NCBI GenBank assembly: GCA_030533445.1
Contig: CM060075.1
Span: 37,901,719 to 37,965,718, forward strand
DNA length: 64,000 nucleotides
Reading direction: 5' to 3'
Source of the DNA: Cyprinodon diabolis
Lineage: Eukaryota; Chordata; Actinopteri; Cyprinodontiformes; Cyprinodontidae
Part shown: piece by piece, positions 1-11,757 of the stretch
Position numbering within the stretch: position 1 is the stretch's first letter
How the letters are laid out: every line of letters starts with the position of its first letter
Position numbers and translations under genes: made by a program
Notes under the pieces: generated by a model
What the model was told of the DNA's origin: nothing
The model's database searches: none
Seen by the model: the letters and a program-made list of their open reading frames with translations, nothing else

Positions 1-891
1 TCTCTCCATCTTCATGACCAACCTGAATGTGAAACCATTAGCTCACCAACCTGGAAATAACTTTTATTTTCTGTTGTAAACATGCATCCATAGATTCACC
101 CTCTGCTCTGTCTGAATGTAAACAACCAGAATTGGATCAGGACTGGAAACAGATGCTGATAGACAAGGACTGGACTCGTTATGAAGGACAGAGGATTACA
201 GAGAAGTTTAGATAAGAACCGTCCCAATAGATTTTTATTTGAAGAAAGCTGAGTGATCATATTCCTGCTGTTGGAGCTGCATTTCTAGAAACAGTCAAAC
301 ATTTTGAATAAAGGTTCTGACATGGCTGGATAAATATGGATTTATTAATAAAACATTTAAACAGAATAAATAAGGCAGATAAAGTGCTTTAAGCTCAGTA
401 ATAAAGTGCATCAGCTCATTCAGCTTTAAGAATAAATAACAGAACAGATCAATGATTCTGATTGATTCCAGAAAACTGATTTAAAACATCAGCAGGAAAC
501 AACAGAGAGAATCAAACAGGATCTTCTTCAGATTCAATAATGAAGAAAAGTTTAAAGGTTTGACCTTCAGGAATAAAATCTGGTTTCTAGAAATAATCTG
601 TTTCCACCTTCAGGAGAGGAAACTTCTAACGTGTGAAATGATCCTCATCGAACTAAAACATCAGAAATACAAACTCAGCATTTTAACAACATCAAAGCTT
701 CTCTGGGTTTTCAGATGAGCGACCTCTGACCCCAGGACTCCATCAGATCCTCTACATGCCTCAGTTAGCATGTTACATGTTAAAGTTGATGACAGATCAA
801 TGAGGAAAAGGCTGAACCAGGATGGATTGTTGGAAGAGTCACCAGGAGAAAGATTCTCCTCTCTAGAAAGATCCTGGCAGCAGAACTTTGT

Positions 892-1090
892 TTGCAGCTG
901 AACGAAGCTCCAGACTTCTATTCTAAAACCAAACCAGCTGTCAGGCACGGTAGTGGAGGACTGATGATGTGGGCTGGTTTTACAACCAAAGAACCTCAAT
1001 ACCTTGGAGTCATTGAGTCCAACAAAGACTCCTTTGGAAACCAGAATGTTCTAGAGTCCAACATGAAGCCATCTGTCCAGAAGCAGCTTA
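892..1090 (+). mobile_element. Old Tc1/mariner transposase fragment in the 3' UTR of gene A
   Basis: About 66 codons resemble the Tc1 catalytic-domain segment around the 'VRHGSGGLMMWAGF' motif, ending in a 'KPSVQKQL' stretch. The same fragment lies inverted at 35640-35855 in the 3' UTR of gene E, so it predates the duplication. It has no termini and no full domain. It is a fixed relic now part of the 3' UTR. Confidence 0.65.
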
Positions 1091-3539
1091 CAGTTTTTCT
1101 CAAATGCTAAAACACAAAAGCCAATCCTCTAAACCAAATGACCAGTTGTCTAAACCCATTTACTAAATCTAGCCATCATTTTCCAATATCATAAACACAT
1201 TTCACATGAAGACACAATTCACAAAACACAATCCTCCATTCAAATAAATCTTAACACATTTTTCCTTGCTAAAACCCAAGTTGTAAAAGAACTCTGCTCA
1301 TATTCTCAAATGAAAGCTCATGTGATGCAAAATGCTTGCCACAGTCAGCAATATTTGAACAAAATGAACACACCTGGCGTCATTCATTACACACGACTCC
1401 AAATTGAAAACACCTGTTGCTAATGCTGTGACCACATGTATAAAAGCAAGTTCAGAGTGCACAGTTTGCTGAAGATTCCAAACAAACACAATGGATGAGG
1501 AAGAGGAGCAGACCATGGTGGAAGAGGAGCAGACCATGGTGGAAGAGGAGCAGACCATGGTGGAAGAGGAGCAGGCCAGGGAGGAAGAGGAGGAGGCCAA
1601 GGAGGAAGAGGAGGAGGCCAACAAGGGAGAGAAGGTCAAGGAGGGAGAGCAAGACAACCTCGTACCATCATTACGGACGAGATGCGAGCAACAGTCATTG
1701 ACCATGTCATTGTCCATGGCATGACAATGGCTGAAGCAGGACTAAGAGTCCGTCCAAACCTGAGTAGGTTCACCGTGGCCACCATTATCAGGGCATTCAG
1801 ACAACACAACAGGTATTGTACTCTATTGCTTTCTTTGTCACAATACAATTTTACAAGCCTGTGAAAGTAGTCTATTACAGTAGTTTCAAATCAGTTGTTA
1901 CTGTATTGTAAAACATGTCAATTGACACGTTTCTTTCTTTAGAGTTGAAAGAATGCCACATAGAGGTGTGCGGGTTGCCATATTTACAGCGGCACAAGAA
2001 ACCCTCATTGTGGATATGGTTCGTGAGAACAACCTCATCAGACTCCGGGAGATCAGAGACAAAGTCATTGACGATAATGTGAACTTTGAAGGCATTGATG
2101 ATGTCCACAATAGACCGCACACAATTGGCCACAATAGACCGAGTTCTCCGGTGCCAAAAGATGCGGATGAAACAAGTCTATAGGGTTACCTTTGAGCGAA
2201 ACTCTGCACGACACAAAGACCTACGTTACGAGTATGTGCAAGTAAGTATACATCCATGTTCACAGTAAAGTTAGTAAACATACTGTGTTGCTCAGTGGCC
2301 TACATTACTTCTGGACAATACAGTACGTAATATGCTACCTGATTGACTGTTGCTCTGAACACCTGTGCACTTTCACATTTTCACAGAGGATATTACAGTT
2401 GGACGCAATGGCCAGACCTCATTAGTACCTCTTCCTGGATGAGGCTGGCTTCAACCTGCACATACGAAGGCAAAGAGGCCGTAACATCATTGGCCAAAGA
2501 GCCATCACTGAGGTTCCTGGCCAACGGGGGGGTAATATTACTCTTTGCGTGGCCATGGGTTTGGAGGGGCTTGTCCACCGGCAGGCTGTCCTTGGTTCTT
2601 ACAACACCCAACGTCTCCTAACCTTCCTAGAGGAGCTAAAAGATATCCTCCTAGACCGCCAACAACACCATCCTGGGCCCGAACATCCCATTTATGTGAT
2701 CATTTGGGACAATGTACGCTTCCACACAATAAACCAAATCAGTGAGTGGTTCACCACCAACAGTAACCACTTTTTAAACGTCTGTCTGCCACCCTACTCC
2801 CCTTTCCTGAACCCTATAGAGGAGTTCTTCTCATCGTGGAGATGGAAGGTTTATGACAGACAACCATACACTAGAGAAAACCTCCTAAGGGCAATGGAGC
2901 TGGCGTGTGTTGACATCCCAGTGGAGAACTTCCAAGGATGGATCCGCCATTCCAGGGCGTTTTTCCCACGGTGCCTGGCAAGAGACAATATAGCCTGTGA
3001 TGTGGATGAGGTGATGTGGCCTGATGCAGCTCAGCGACATGATGCCGCACAGTGATTGTTGTGTAAATACTGTAAAATGAATTAAAAAAACTTCACACCC
3101 TGGTCATGTTTTCAAGAGTACTGTTGTGTGCAATAGATTCTGCTTTTGCAGTGAGTTGTGTTACAGGAGTGTACAGAAGTTACTATAGATTTATACCCTT
3201 CATATGAAACTCACAAATCTAAATGCCCAATCCTCTGCAGAACTCTAATAAGATCTATAATTGTAAATTTTCTAAAAATATGCATTGGCAGTAAAGAAAT
3301 AAACAACCTTCTCACAAATTGAGCATTGTGTTTTCAATTGTTTTGCTGTAGTGTGTAATGATGTGTATAGTGTTTACATTTTTGAAAGCTTCGAGCTGCT
3401 CTTTTGGTGTGAAAGTTTGAGTTTTGAAGGGAGAAGGTGTGGTTGTGTTTATGTAGCTTTAGAAAAGGGTGTTGTGTTTAGACATTGAAGAACATGGACG
3501 AAACGTTGTGAAATGTGTTTTAGCATTTGAGAAAAACTG
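1091..3539 (+). mobile_element. IS630/Tc1-mariner-type DNA transposon with perfect 25-bp TIRs and TA target duplication
   Basis: The element starts with CAGTTTTTCTCAAATG and ends with the exact reverse complement over 25 bp. It is bordered by TA at 1089-1090 and 3540-3541. The paralogous sequence at about 35650-35665 has the uninterrupted site with a single TA, so the ends are defined directly. Inside is a decayed DDE transposase in three blocks separated by two GT-AG introns. Length is 2449 bp. Perfect TIRs with a broken reading frame suggest it was mobilised recently, perhaps by a transposase supplied in trans. Confidence 0.9.
1499..3055 (+). pseudogene. Broken intron-containing IS630/Tc1-like transposase
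   Basis: Block 1 (1499-1812) is a Gly/Arg/Gln-rich N-terminus followed by a helix-turn-helix region ('TIITDEMRATVIDHVI'). Block 2 (1943-2241) is the second DNA-binding/linker region. Block 3 (2387-3055) is the DDE catalytic domain with FLDEAGFN, IWDNVRFH and NPIEEFF, the three acidic residues of the triad. Blocks are joined by GT-AG introns at 1813-1942 and 2242-2386. Defects seen: the first ATG (1491) is out of frame with the HTH block, a frameshift lies near 2100, and an in-frame TAG lies near 2435, just before the first catalytic Asp. The family is a common fish IS630-type transposase of about 350 residues. This copy should be inactive. Confidence 0.8.
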
Positions 3540-3777
3540 TAATACCTTCATGGTTCTGTTAAACTGCTGAAGGAAAGTTTGACTCATTCTGATAAAAACA
3601 TTAAATTAGATAAATCTGACCATCAGGAGCTGGTGCTGTCAGTCCCAGTGAAATATAGAGGCTGATCATTTCTGGACCTTCTGGTTCTCATTTTCTCTCC
3701 TATAAGGAACTTCTTCTTTTGCTGGAGATAATTTCACCAAACAAAGGAGTGTTTTTTTTTTGTTTTTTTTTGTTTTT

Positions 3778-4658
3778 TTACAATAGACCAACACAGAGGG
3801 GGCAAAGCAGCTGCATCACTATCAGTCCAATCAACACTGCAAGTCTTCCTCTGCTCCCATTGGTTGGAGTTTCAGCTTTTGTCTCAGGTTTAATTAATTT
3901 CCTGCTGTGAAGAAAATCAGAAACATTGGATTTATTTATGTGAAGTTAAAACATTTAACTGATGAAAACAACCAAATATTGAAGGTCTTCTGCATAAACA
4001 TACTAGAGACGTTAAGGTAAAATCTTCTAGAGTTGAAGCCATCATCAGTCTTTACATCACAAGGATACAGACCAGAGTCTTCAGTCCTCAGTCTGGACAC
4101 ATGGAGTCTGATTCGTCCTTCTCTGAGGACGTCTTTGTCACTCTGGACTCGTCCTGAAAACTGTTCATCCTGAGACTCTGACACCTCAACACCTTCATGG
4201 ACATGATAGAGGACAGGTCCTCTGGGAGGAGCTAATAGTTCACAGTAGATAAACAGTTGTGTCCAGGTTCTGCTGGGTCTGGTGGTGAAGGTCCACTCCA
4301 GAGTGATGCTGTGGTTCTCCTCTGCCTGATAGGAGCTCTGTGTCACATTCGCTACAAATGTTGCTGCTGAGGAGACAGAGAGGGAAAGAGAGGAGCAGAC
4401 ACACTGAGAACTGGAACATGGGAGTCTTTAAACTCCATCTCTAGAGGTTTCTGTCTCATGATGGTCTCTGTGCTGTCAGAGCTCTGCTTGATTCTCTTCT
4501 AGTCAAACTGCTTGATCAAATGCAGCTGGAGGATTGAAGTGTTACCTTCACTGACAGACTTTTCACTGATTATTGATGGATTTAGAACAAAGAGAAGATG
4601 GAAACTGACCACAGAGACATGAGTTGATGATGATGAGCAGCAGGATCCTGGAGATCAT
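3778..4658 (-). pseudogene. Ig V-set gene A: intact V exon, frameshifted last exon (truncated or secreted form)
   Basis: Exons on the minus strand: signal peptide 4658-4610 (MISRILLLIIINSCLC, 49 nt), V domain 4366-4004 (363 nt, open), last exon 3904-3778. All introns are phase 1 with GT-AG ends. The V exon keeps the family pattern: ITLEW, IYCELL, GRVQSDKD, TEDSGLYPCDV. The G-strand Cys of its paralogs is Phe here (RRFYLNVS). The last exon, transmembrane in gene E, has lost 4 nt near its start, so translation stops after three codons at 3894. A product of about 140 residues without an anchor would be secreted. The upstream non-coding exon present in B and E is not found before the L2 insertion at 4867. 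It may be a pseudogene or a soluble-form gene. Confidence 0.75.
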
Positions 4659-4866
4659 CTTCTCCTGAGGAGAGGAGACAGAGGAGGAGAGTCAGCAACA
4701 CATCAGCTCCAACATCAACAAGGATCATCTTTATTCTGACTTTTAGATCCAAAAGATGTAAACTCTTAAATTTATCAGCTTTAATTTCTGTGACATTGAT
4801 CGAAGTATGTGTTTTAATCTATAAAGATAAAATGTAAAAGATTCAAAAGAAAAAGGAATCCATTAA

Positions 4867-5316
4867 ATGTGCAGAAAAAGCTTCAGGATGTTTTATGAGT
4901 CAGTAGTTGCTAGCACGCTCTTCTTTGCTGTCACATGCTTGAGCAGTGGGTTGAGGGTCGCTGACAACAACAGACTGAACAAACTGATCAGGAGGGCTGG
5001 TGATGTTGTGGGGGAGCAGCTGGACACTCTGACCACCGTGGCAGAGAGGAGGATGCTGTCCAGGTTTCAGTCCATCTTGGACAATTACTCACATCCTCTC
5101 CACGACACACTGGTCCAGCAGACGAGCTCCTTCAGCAGAAGACTCCTCCTACCCAGATGCACCACAGAGCGCCACAGGAAATCATTCCTACCTGTGGTCA
5201 TCAATCTCTATAACGCCTCCCTCAAGTGATTCAGACACCCCCCTGTAATTGACATTTATGCACTATTTTTGCACGCCACATATCACTTTACTTGGATTTA
5301 TTTTTTTACATATACA

Positions 5317-5379
<63 letters not shown>

Positions 5380-5540
5380 GAGCTATATGTGTATATATTT
5401 TATCTTTTATCTTTTTTATTTTTATTTTTATCTTTATTATCTTGTGTAGTTGGATGTGTGTATATATATAAAACTGTAACTGGAGCGTGTAACAAAAGTA
5501 ATTTCCCTTTGGGATTATTAAAGTATTTCTGATTCTGATA
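4867..5540 (+). mobile_element. L2-like LINE, 5'-truncated 3' end
   Basis: An open stretch to the stop at 5229 encodes the extreme C-terminus of an L2-clade reverse transcriptase polyprotein: FYESVVAS, LNKLIRRAGDVVG, VAERRMLSR, LDNYSHPLHDT, RRSF-like KSFLPVVINLYN. It is followed by a short 3' UTR interrupted by a TA microsatellite and ends in the usual L2 tail ATTAAAGTATTTCTGATTCT. The endonuclease and most of the RT are absent. It lies just upstream of gene A. Confidence 0.8.
5319..5376. repeat. (TA)n microsatellite
   Basis: An uninterrupted TA run of about 58 bp inside the L2 3' UTR. Confidence 0.95.
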
Positions 5541-6390
5541 AACCTTTAAAGGATCACCACTGCCACCTTGTGGTCATAGATAGATACTGCAGCAGGTTTC
5601 AGGTCTTTGCTGCAATATTTAATCTAACTCCAAGTTCAGTTTAATCTGATGTGAGAACACATATTTTAGCTTCTTTATTTTTATGAAGGCTAAATTAATC
5701 TGTCAGGATTCATAAAATGAATCCAACATTAATATTTAACATCTGAACCAAAACAGGAGTTTTTATTTTAATGTTTTCAGTAACTAGTGGCTTTTAAACT
5801 AAGATTTTCATGATTCACTGCTTTTGCTAAAATTAAACAATATGAAAGAAATTAAGAGGGAAAAAAATGTTTTTTGTTTTTTATGTATTGACTAGAAAAT
5901 AATTTATTTAAAAAAATCTAAAGAATCAATCTATTGATCCGTTTCATATTTCAGGTTTGGATTTTTGTTCTTCCTTTGCTAAAAATGTTACATTATACAT
6001 TAGCTCTATCTTTTTATGTTTTAATGATAATTAAGTTTACTGTTATTGTTTTTAACCTTAATATGAATCTGCATGTTTACTCCAATAAGATAATAGTTCA
6101 GATCAGTTTCTATACAGCAGGTATTCAGAGTCACTGCTAACTTCATCATTGCAGCATAATTAGGTTGGAACCATTCAGCACACAGAGCAGATTAAATACT
6201 TGGTTCAGAAATAAAACCTGAATCAAACAGATTTAATCCTCATTACTGTCCAGCAAACAGATATTCAGCCGCAATAAAAGAACAGAACCTGGTTCTAACG
6301 CTTCACTAAGAGCTTCAGCCTGTGAATGGAAACAAACATGCCTTCATGTCTCAATATTAACCTCAGATCAGACTCTTTCTATCAGCTTAA
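5541..6390. other. Non-coding stretch; inverted duplicate of 24650-24840 at its right end
   Basis: No gene seen in 5541-6390. The segment 6180-6390 matches 24650-24840 in inverse orientation, so the inverted duplication that made gene A involved material from that area too. Confidence 0.5.
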
Positions 6391-6392
6391 TT

Positions 6393-6394
<2 letters not shown>

Positions 6395-6441
<47 letters not shown>
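6395..6441. repeat. (TA)n microsatellite
   Basis: TA run of about 47 bp. Confidence 0.95.
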
Positions 6442-6444
<3 letters not shown>

Positions 6445-6603
6445 AAACCAGTCACACAAGGACCATACACTTCTCTGTGTAGAAATAATGAACGAAAAGT
6501 TTTCACAAATAGACCAACAACGAAAAATATTAAGCTTCACAGTTCTTGTATTTCAGGAAAAAAAAAATAAAAAAATTATATATATATGTATTTCTATAAC
6601 GCC

Positions 6604-6846
<243 letters not shown>

Positions 6847-7429
6847 AGCCACAAAAAAATAAACATATTACCCTTCCCCACAAAATAAATGTCCAGTTTT
6901 ATCCTCCAAGGAAGAAGGGCTCCAACATAAATTGCCCCACAGCAAGAGCTGTGAATAAACAAAAGAAAAAAAAAAACATCAGAGCCTATACACAATAAAA
7001 GTCCTTCAATTGCATAATAAACATCACCAACAGACATACCTAGAATGGACCTACAGGTCAGATTAGAAAAATCTTGCTCAGAGGCAGGAGCTGGAACAGC
7101 TTTTCTGTTGTTGGTTTCACTAAATAAATATATTTTATGTATTTGTCTATCTATCTATTTTATTTTATTTTTTTTAAAGGGACAAAATTATTAATTTAAT
7201 TTTATATTTTCAGTAAGTGTTAGAACTTGAGGAGAACGTTTGAACTGTGACGTCACCACGTCGGGACGGCAGGAGCACAGAATGAAGTTAGTATATTTTA
7301 GTAGCATCCATGCAGAGGAAAAAAGACTGACAGCATGAAGGATTAAACAGCCTCGGATGGACTTATTTAAACATATTAGCCACTACTGGAAATAATAACA
7401 GACTTACTATAGTTTCCTTGTTTCACGTT

Positions 7430-9950
7430 TTCTATTTTCAAACACTGAGAATAATCTTTCCCTATCCTCACTTGTATTTGTTTTTCTTCAAGATATCTTT
7501 ATCCATTTAAACCTATGACCATTTATACTTATTCTTCTCAATTCAATTAATAACCCTTTCCTCCATATCATGTCGTATGCTCTCTCAATGTCAAAAAATA
7601 CTGCAACAACACTCTTTATTCACTTTAGCCTTTCTGATTTCATGCTCTAAACATAAAACTGGATCCAATGTACCTCTACCTCTCCTGAAACCACTCTGAT
7701 AAGATGATATAATTCCCTTCTTTTTCATGTAATATATTAATCTTTCATTTATCATTCTCTCCATTATTTTACATAAGTTGGATGTTAACGCTATGGGCCG
7801 ATAACTTCCTGGTTTTAATTCATCTTTCCCTGGTTTTCTAATCAGAATAATCACTGCTTCCTTCCAACTCCTTGGCAGTTCCCCATCCTCCTATATTCTA
7901 TTATACATATCTAATAATATATTTTTAGAAGATTCATTTAAATTACTAATCATACCATAATAACTTTGATCTTTTCCTGGAGCTGATAAATGATATTTTT
8001 TTAAATGCCCTATTCAGTTCTGTTATTGTAAACAACATATTTAATGGATCCTTTTTATCTCCTATTTCCTGTAATAAATCCTTGTTCTCAAAGATGGTCT
8101 TTTCTCTTCCTTTTTTTCCTTCTTCATTAATATTTCCAGAACTATGAATTTTAACAAATGTATTTACCAACATTTTTGCCTTTTCTCTGTCACTAACAGC
8201 TGATATTTCTCGATCATTTAATATTGGATATCCACTCGTTCTTTTAATCCCATTCATCCTTTTAATTGTTGCCCACACCTTAGAAATATCTGTCTCCCTC
8301 CCAACTGAATTACAGAAACTCCTCCAATAATCTCTTTTTGCATTTTATTAATTCTTCTTACATTTAACCTGCGTACATTCTGATGTCCACCAGGGCACCA
8401 ACCTTCTTTCCCTTCCCCCACCTTTCGTCCTTATTGCCTGATTAGCAGCTTCTAATACAGTATCACATATAAAAACATTTATTTCATCAATACTACCACT
8501 CATATCCACTTTTAACATTTTCATTTCACTACTATTCCTTAATGTTTCCCAATCTGCTGACCTAAAACAAAATTTCTTTGTCCCTTTTGCACAATACCTT
8601 TCTATATTTAACTTTATTTCAATGAAAATAGGATAATGAACACTTCCTATAGTTGTTTTATTTATTACTTGCCATATAAACAAACACCTGCGATAGAATT
8701 TGATGCTAATGTTAAATCAATTTCTGACTCTGTATTAGCTCTAAAATTAATCCTGGTTCCACTTCCATCATTTAAACATACCAAATTTTTAACATCCATT
8801 ATTTCTTTTATTATTTCTCCATTAGAATCATCATCATGACCCCATGATGAACTATGTCCATTAAAGTCCCCACACCATACACCTTACCCCTTAAATATAC
8901 CCCAACTTCCTACATTAAATCTATTGAAAGTCTTTTACATGGATATAGAAGTTGATTATTTTAAATGAGCCATTTACTGTCCAAATTTCAGTGACAATGT
9001 ATTCTAACTCTCTTCCTTTAGCCAATAGTCTAAATTGAATTCCCTTTTTGATGAATGTTATACGTCCTCCGGATCCTCCCTCTCTGTCTCTTCTATTGCT
9101 TTCATATCATTTTATAATAAAATCAAGATTTGGTTTAAGCCAAGTTTCCTGAATACATATAATATCTAGATCTTCTTAAAATTCTCTAACAAATCTTTTC
9201 CGTTTGCAATAAGGCTTCTAGTGTTCCATTGTAAGATGTTCAGATTTTGTCTTCCTTTCCTCCTGTCTTTCCTTCTGCCCCTAGTCTCTTATTAATGTGT
9301 TCCCACGATATTTCCTTTATATAAAAAAACCTCTCTGCCCCTTTCTCAATTATTTTGCATAGTTTTTTGCCTAACTTGATCTGTATAATTAATGACATTT
9401 ACAATAAACAACATAATCTTTTCAACTGTTTGCACATTTTCAGTTCCACTATGTCTTTGTTCTGGTGTTGGATTTAGCTGAACTTTCTTTATAAGTTCTT
9501 TTCACTTAACTCTTTTAGCAGCTTCTGCATAACTTACATTATCAGTGACTTTAACCTGTTTGATTTCCATTGCTTTTCTTCTGACCCCACATCCTCCATA
9601 AGTCACTTTGTTTGCCCTCCACAATTACAACCAGTTTCCTTCCCATTTTTACATTCATCATAGCTATGCTCTCCTCCACACTTTGGACATCTCTGTTTTA
9701 CCTACATGCTGCTGCGATGTGTCCATATCTCTGGCATTCATAACACCTGAGAGGAGGAGGGATATATGGCCTTACAGGAAAGCACACACACCCGACTTTC
9801 ACCCTTTCAGGAAGAACATTGGTTTGAAACCCCAACATTACTGACAGACTTTCCACTCTTTCACCTTCAACTGTTCTCATCAATCTTATACCATGTCTAA
9901 ACTTTTCTAGATCTTCCTCCACTGGGATACCTGTCATCACTCCTCTTTAA
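7430..9950 (-). mobile_element. Decayed Jockey/I-group (Nimb-like?) LINE
   Basis: On the minus strand, in order: an ORF1-type gag fragment with a CCHC knuckle (9940-9650; LRCYECQRYGHIAAAC then CPKCGGEH), endonuclease-like pieces including SSWGHDDD with a downstream DLT-type motif (about 8880-8640), and reverse transcriptase (8680-7430) with KPGKDELKPGSYRPIALTS, GFRRGRGTLDPVL and FFDIERAYDMIW. Several frameshifts and stops break it, and it ends before the YxDD palm motif, so it is 3'-truncated. The two-ORF layout with zinc knuckles suggests the I/Nimb group; the clade is inference. Confidence 0.75.
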
Positions 9951-10840
9951 AAATAATCTTTTTATAAATACTCTGGGTGCTCATCACTTTGTTTTTCATT
10001 CTTCGTTTCTCACTGTAACCAACAGATTTTCATCTCTAAGGATTTTAGCAACTGTCAGCTCTCCAAACTTCTTTTTTAATTATTTCAACAGAGCTAATGG
10101 ACTGAGATGAATACCTTCATCCTCCTTCCTAAACTTTATTATTAGTTTAGCTGACACTGGAAAAAACAGTAACTGTGAAACATGAGGATAATCTATCATA
10201 AAAGCTGATCTTTATTCAGTAAAGTCGTTCACTGGGAAGTTATTCGATACTCGACTAAAGTATCAGTGATGATGCTTAATGATGTTACTCAAATAAAAAA
10301 TCACTGTTCAGTAAAACTACCCTTAAAAGAACATTTATTTCAAATTGTTACTCTAGTGAATGTAACCTAGTAAAGGTATGTAGTTACTCACCTCTGATGT
10401 AACTTAGAAACAGGTTTGGCTTCTAGCAGGAAGATGATTTGTTATTTTTACCTGAAATTATTAAATGTTTTTCTTTACAGCCCCTTCAGCTTTATTAAAC
10501 TTTTTTCAGCTTTATTAAACTTTTTTATTGTTGTTTATAATGGTTATAAATGTCTTAAAACACATGTAACTTAGAAAATACAAATTGACTGAACACTTCT
10601 GACACATTGATGTCCTGTTTTATTGTCTTTCTTTAATCTCAGATTTAGATATTTAGATTTAATCCTCCATAGGATTATTATCATTTTTACCCTCAAGCTG
10701 TTTAGTTCACAGGCATTTTTACCACCACAAGGTGGCAGTGATGAGAGCATTTTGATGCACCTAGGGTTCAGAGGTTCCTTGTCTGTCAGTGATGTTGGAG
10801 CTGATGTGTTGCTGACTCTCCTCCTCTGTCTCCTCTCAGA
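9951..10840. other. Non-coding stretch
   Basis: AT-rich sequence between the LINE and the relic signal exon. A short segment at 10480-10520 is duplicated in tandem (CAGCTTTATTAAACTTTTTT twice). No gene seen. Confidence 0.5.
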
Positions 10841-10848
10841 GGGAGAAG

Positions 10849-10911
10849 ATGATCTCCAGGATCCTGCTGCTCATCATCATCAACTTCTCATCTTCTCCTT
10901 TTGTCACATGA
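10849..10911 (+). pseudogene. Relic signal-peptide exon of the Ig V-set family
   Basis: The first 12 codons match the family signal peptide (MISRILLLIIIN), and the upstream acceptor region with its CCTCTGTCTCCTCTC tract is kept. A deletion has fused the exon to the following intron, removing the final Cys-Leu-Cys codons and the GT donor; translation ends at a TGA within 21 codons. No V exon follows until gene B, whose own signal exon is at 12804. It is probably the start of a deleted paralog. Confidence 0.65.
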
Positions 10912-11599
10912 TGTGCTTTGCCCTGTCATTGTTTTTTGAACTACTTTCAAGTCCTTCACTCCTGAGGGCACATGACTAATATGCAGTACAGTGCTTGGGA
11001 TGCAGGCTGTGTTAAATCTCACTGATGAGCAGCTTGTTCATTAACGCAGTCAGCAATCCTTTGCCATACTATTTGGCATCTCTTTTATGCCACCACCATG
11101 TTTTGACTTTTCTTTTCTCTTTGTTTTTCTGTAAGATGAGTTTTTGTTCTTGACAGGAGAACTAGGTCTGATCTTGATCTGTGCGTTCACAAATTCATGG
11201 TCAGTTAGCTGGATTGAGTTAGTGAGTTGTTAACCAGCTTGGTGGCACCACTGATCCTGATTGCTATTGTTGTGGATTGGTCAAACTGGATATGCTTGGA
11301 GTGATCCATGATCTGGGTCTGCTGAGGAAGAGGAACCAGCAGAACCTTCATCACCTCCTCGTTTGACTTTGACTTTACATCTAGACTAGATTATAAATGT
11401 TTTTCTGTTAGAGGTCGGAGTCTACAGGTCCTAAGAAAGAAATACCAGTTTCGTCAGAGTCAGCATAAAGACAAAAAAAATCAGCTATAGGGGAAGAAGA
11501 TGAAGAAACGAGGAAGCAAAAAACACAAAATTAAGAGGTAGTGGTTGCTTACTGTGGCTTAAGGGCCGAATGAAAACATGTGATCCTCATAAAGAGGGA

Positions 11600-11757
11600 G
11601 GGGCTCCTTTTTCCTCTGACAGCAACTAGTTGCTCTGATGTTGCTGATGTTTCTCAGATTGATCCTTTATCTCAGAGACGTTGTAGCAGAGAGACTGAGG
11701 AGTTTAATGATCATCCTCTATGTCATGAAGCTGCAGGAAAAGAAGAAGAGAAACTGA
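11600..11757 (+). other. Upstream non-coding exon (exon 0) of gene B, with a small upstream ORF
   Basis: A block around 11620-11757 is strongly conserved with 33750-33883 ahead of gene E and partly with 40925-40970 ahead of gene F. It ends in a GT donor (AAACTGA then gtaagt), and the signal exon of B starts after an acceptor, so this is best read as the 5' UTR exon. It contains an upstream ORF, 11707-11757 (MIILYVMKLQEKKKRN, stop at the exon end). The transcription start is not visible. Confidence 0.6.

Larger units (their letters stand above)
1..4740 (-). repeat. Inverted segmental duplicate of the gene E region
   Basis: Read on the minus strand, this stretch matches about 34500-36720 on the plus strand: signal exon, V exon, last exon, 3' UTR with an old Tc1 fragment, and flank. 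The match is interrupted by the transposon at 1091-3539, which gene E lacks. Homology fades near 4730, before the upstream non-coding exon. A further short inverted match links 6180-6390 with 24650-24840. Judged by eye from long runs of near-identity. Confidence 0.85.

Noticed and set aside
661..999. 112-codon minus-strand frame, also present at 35748-36086
   Set aside because: It is antisense to a Tc1 transposase fragment in the 3' UTR of the A/E genes; its conservation reflects the segmental duplication.
1491..1724. Glu-rich 77-codon frame beginning MDEEEEQ
   Set aside because: It overlaps the transposase N-terminus; the biologically matching frame is the Gly/Arg-rich one that leads into the helix-turn-helix.
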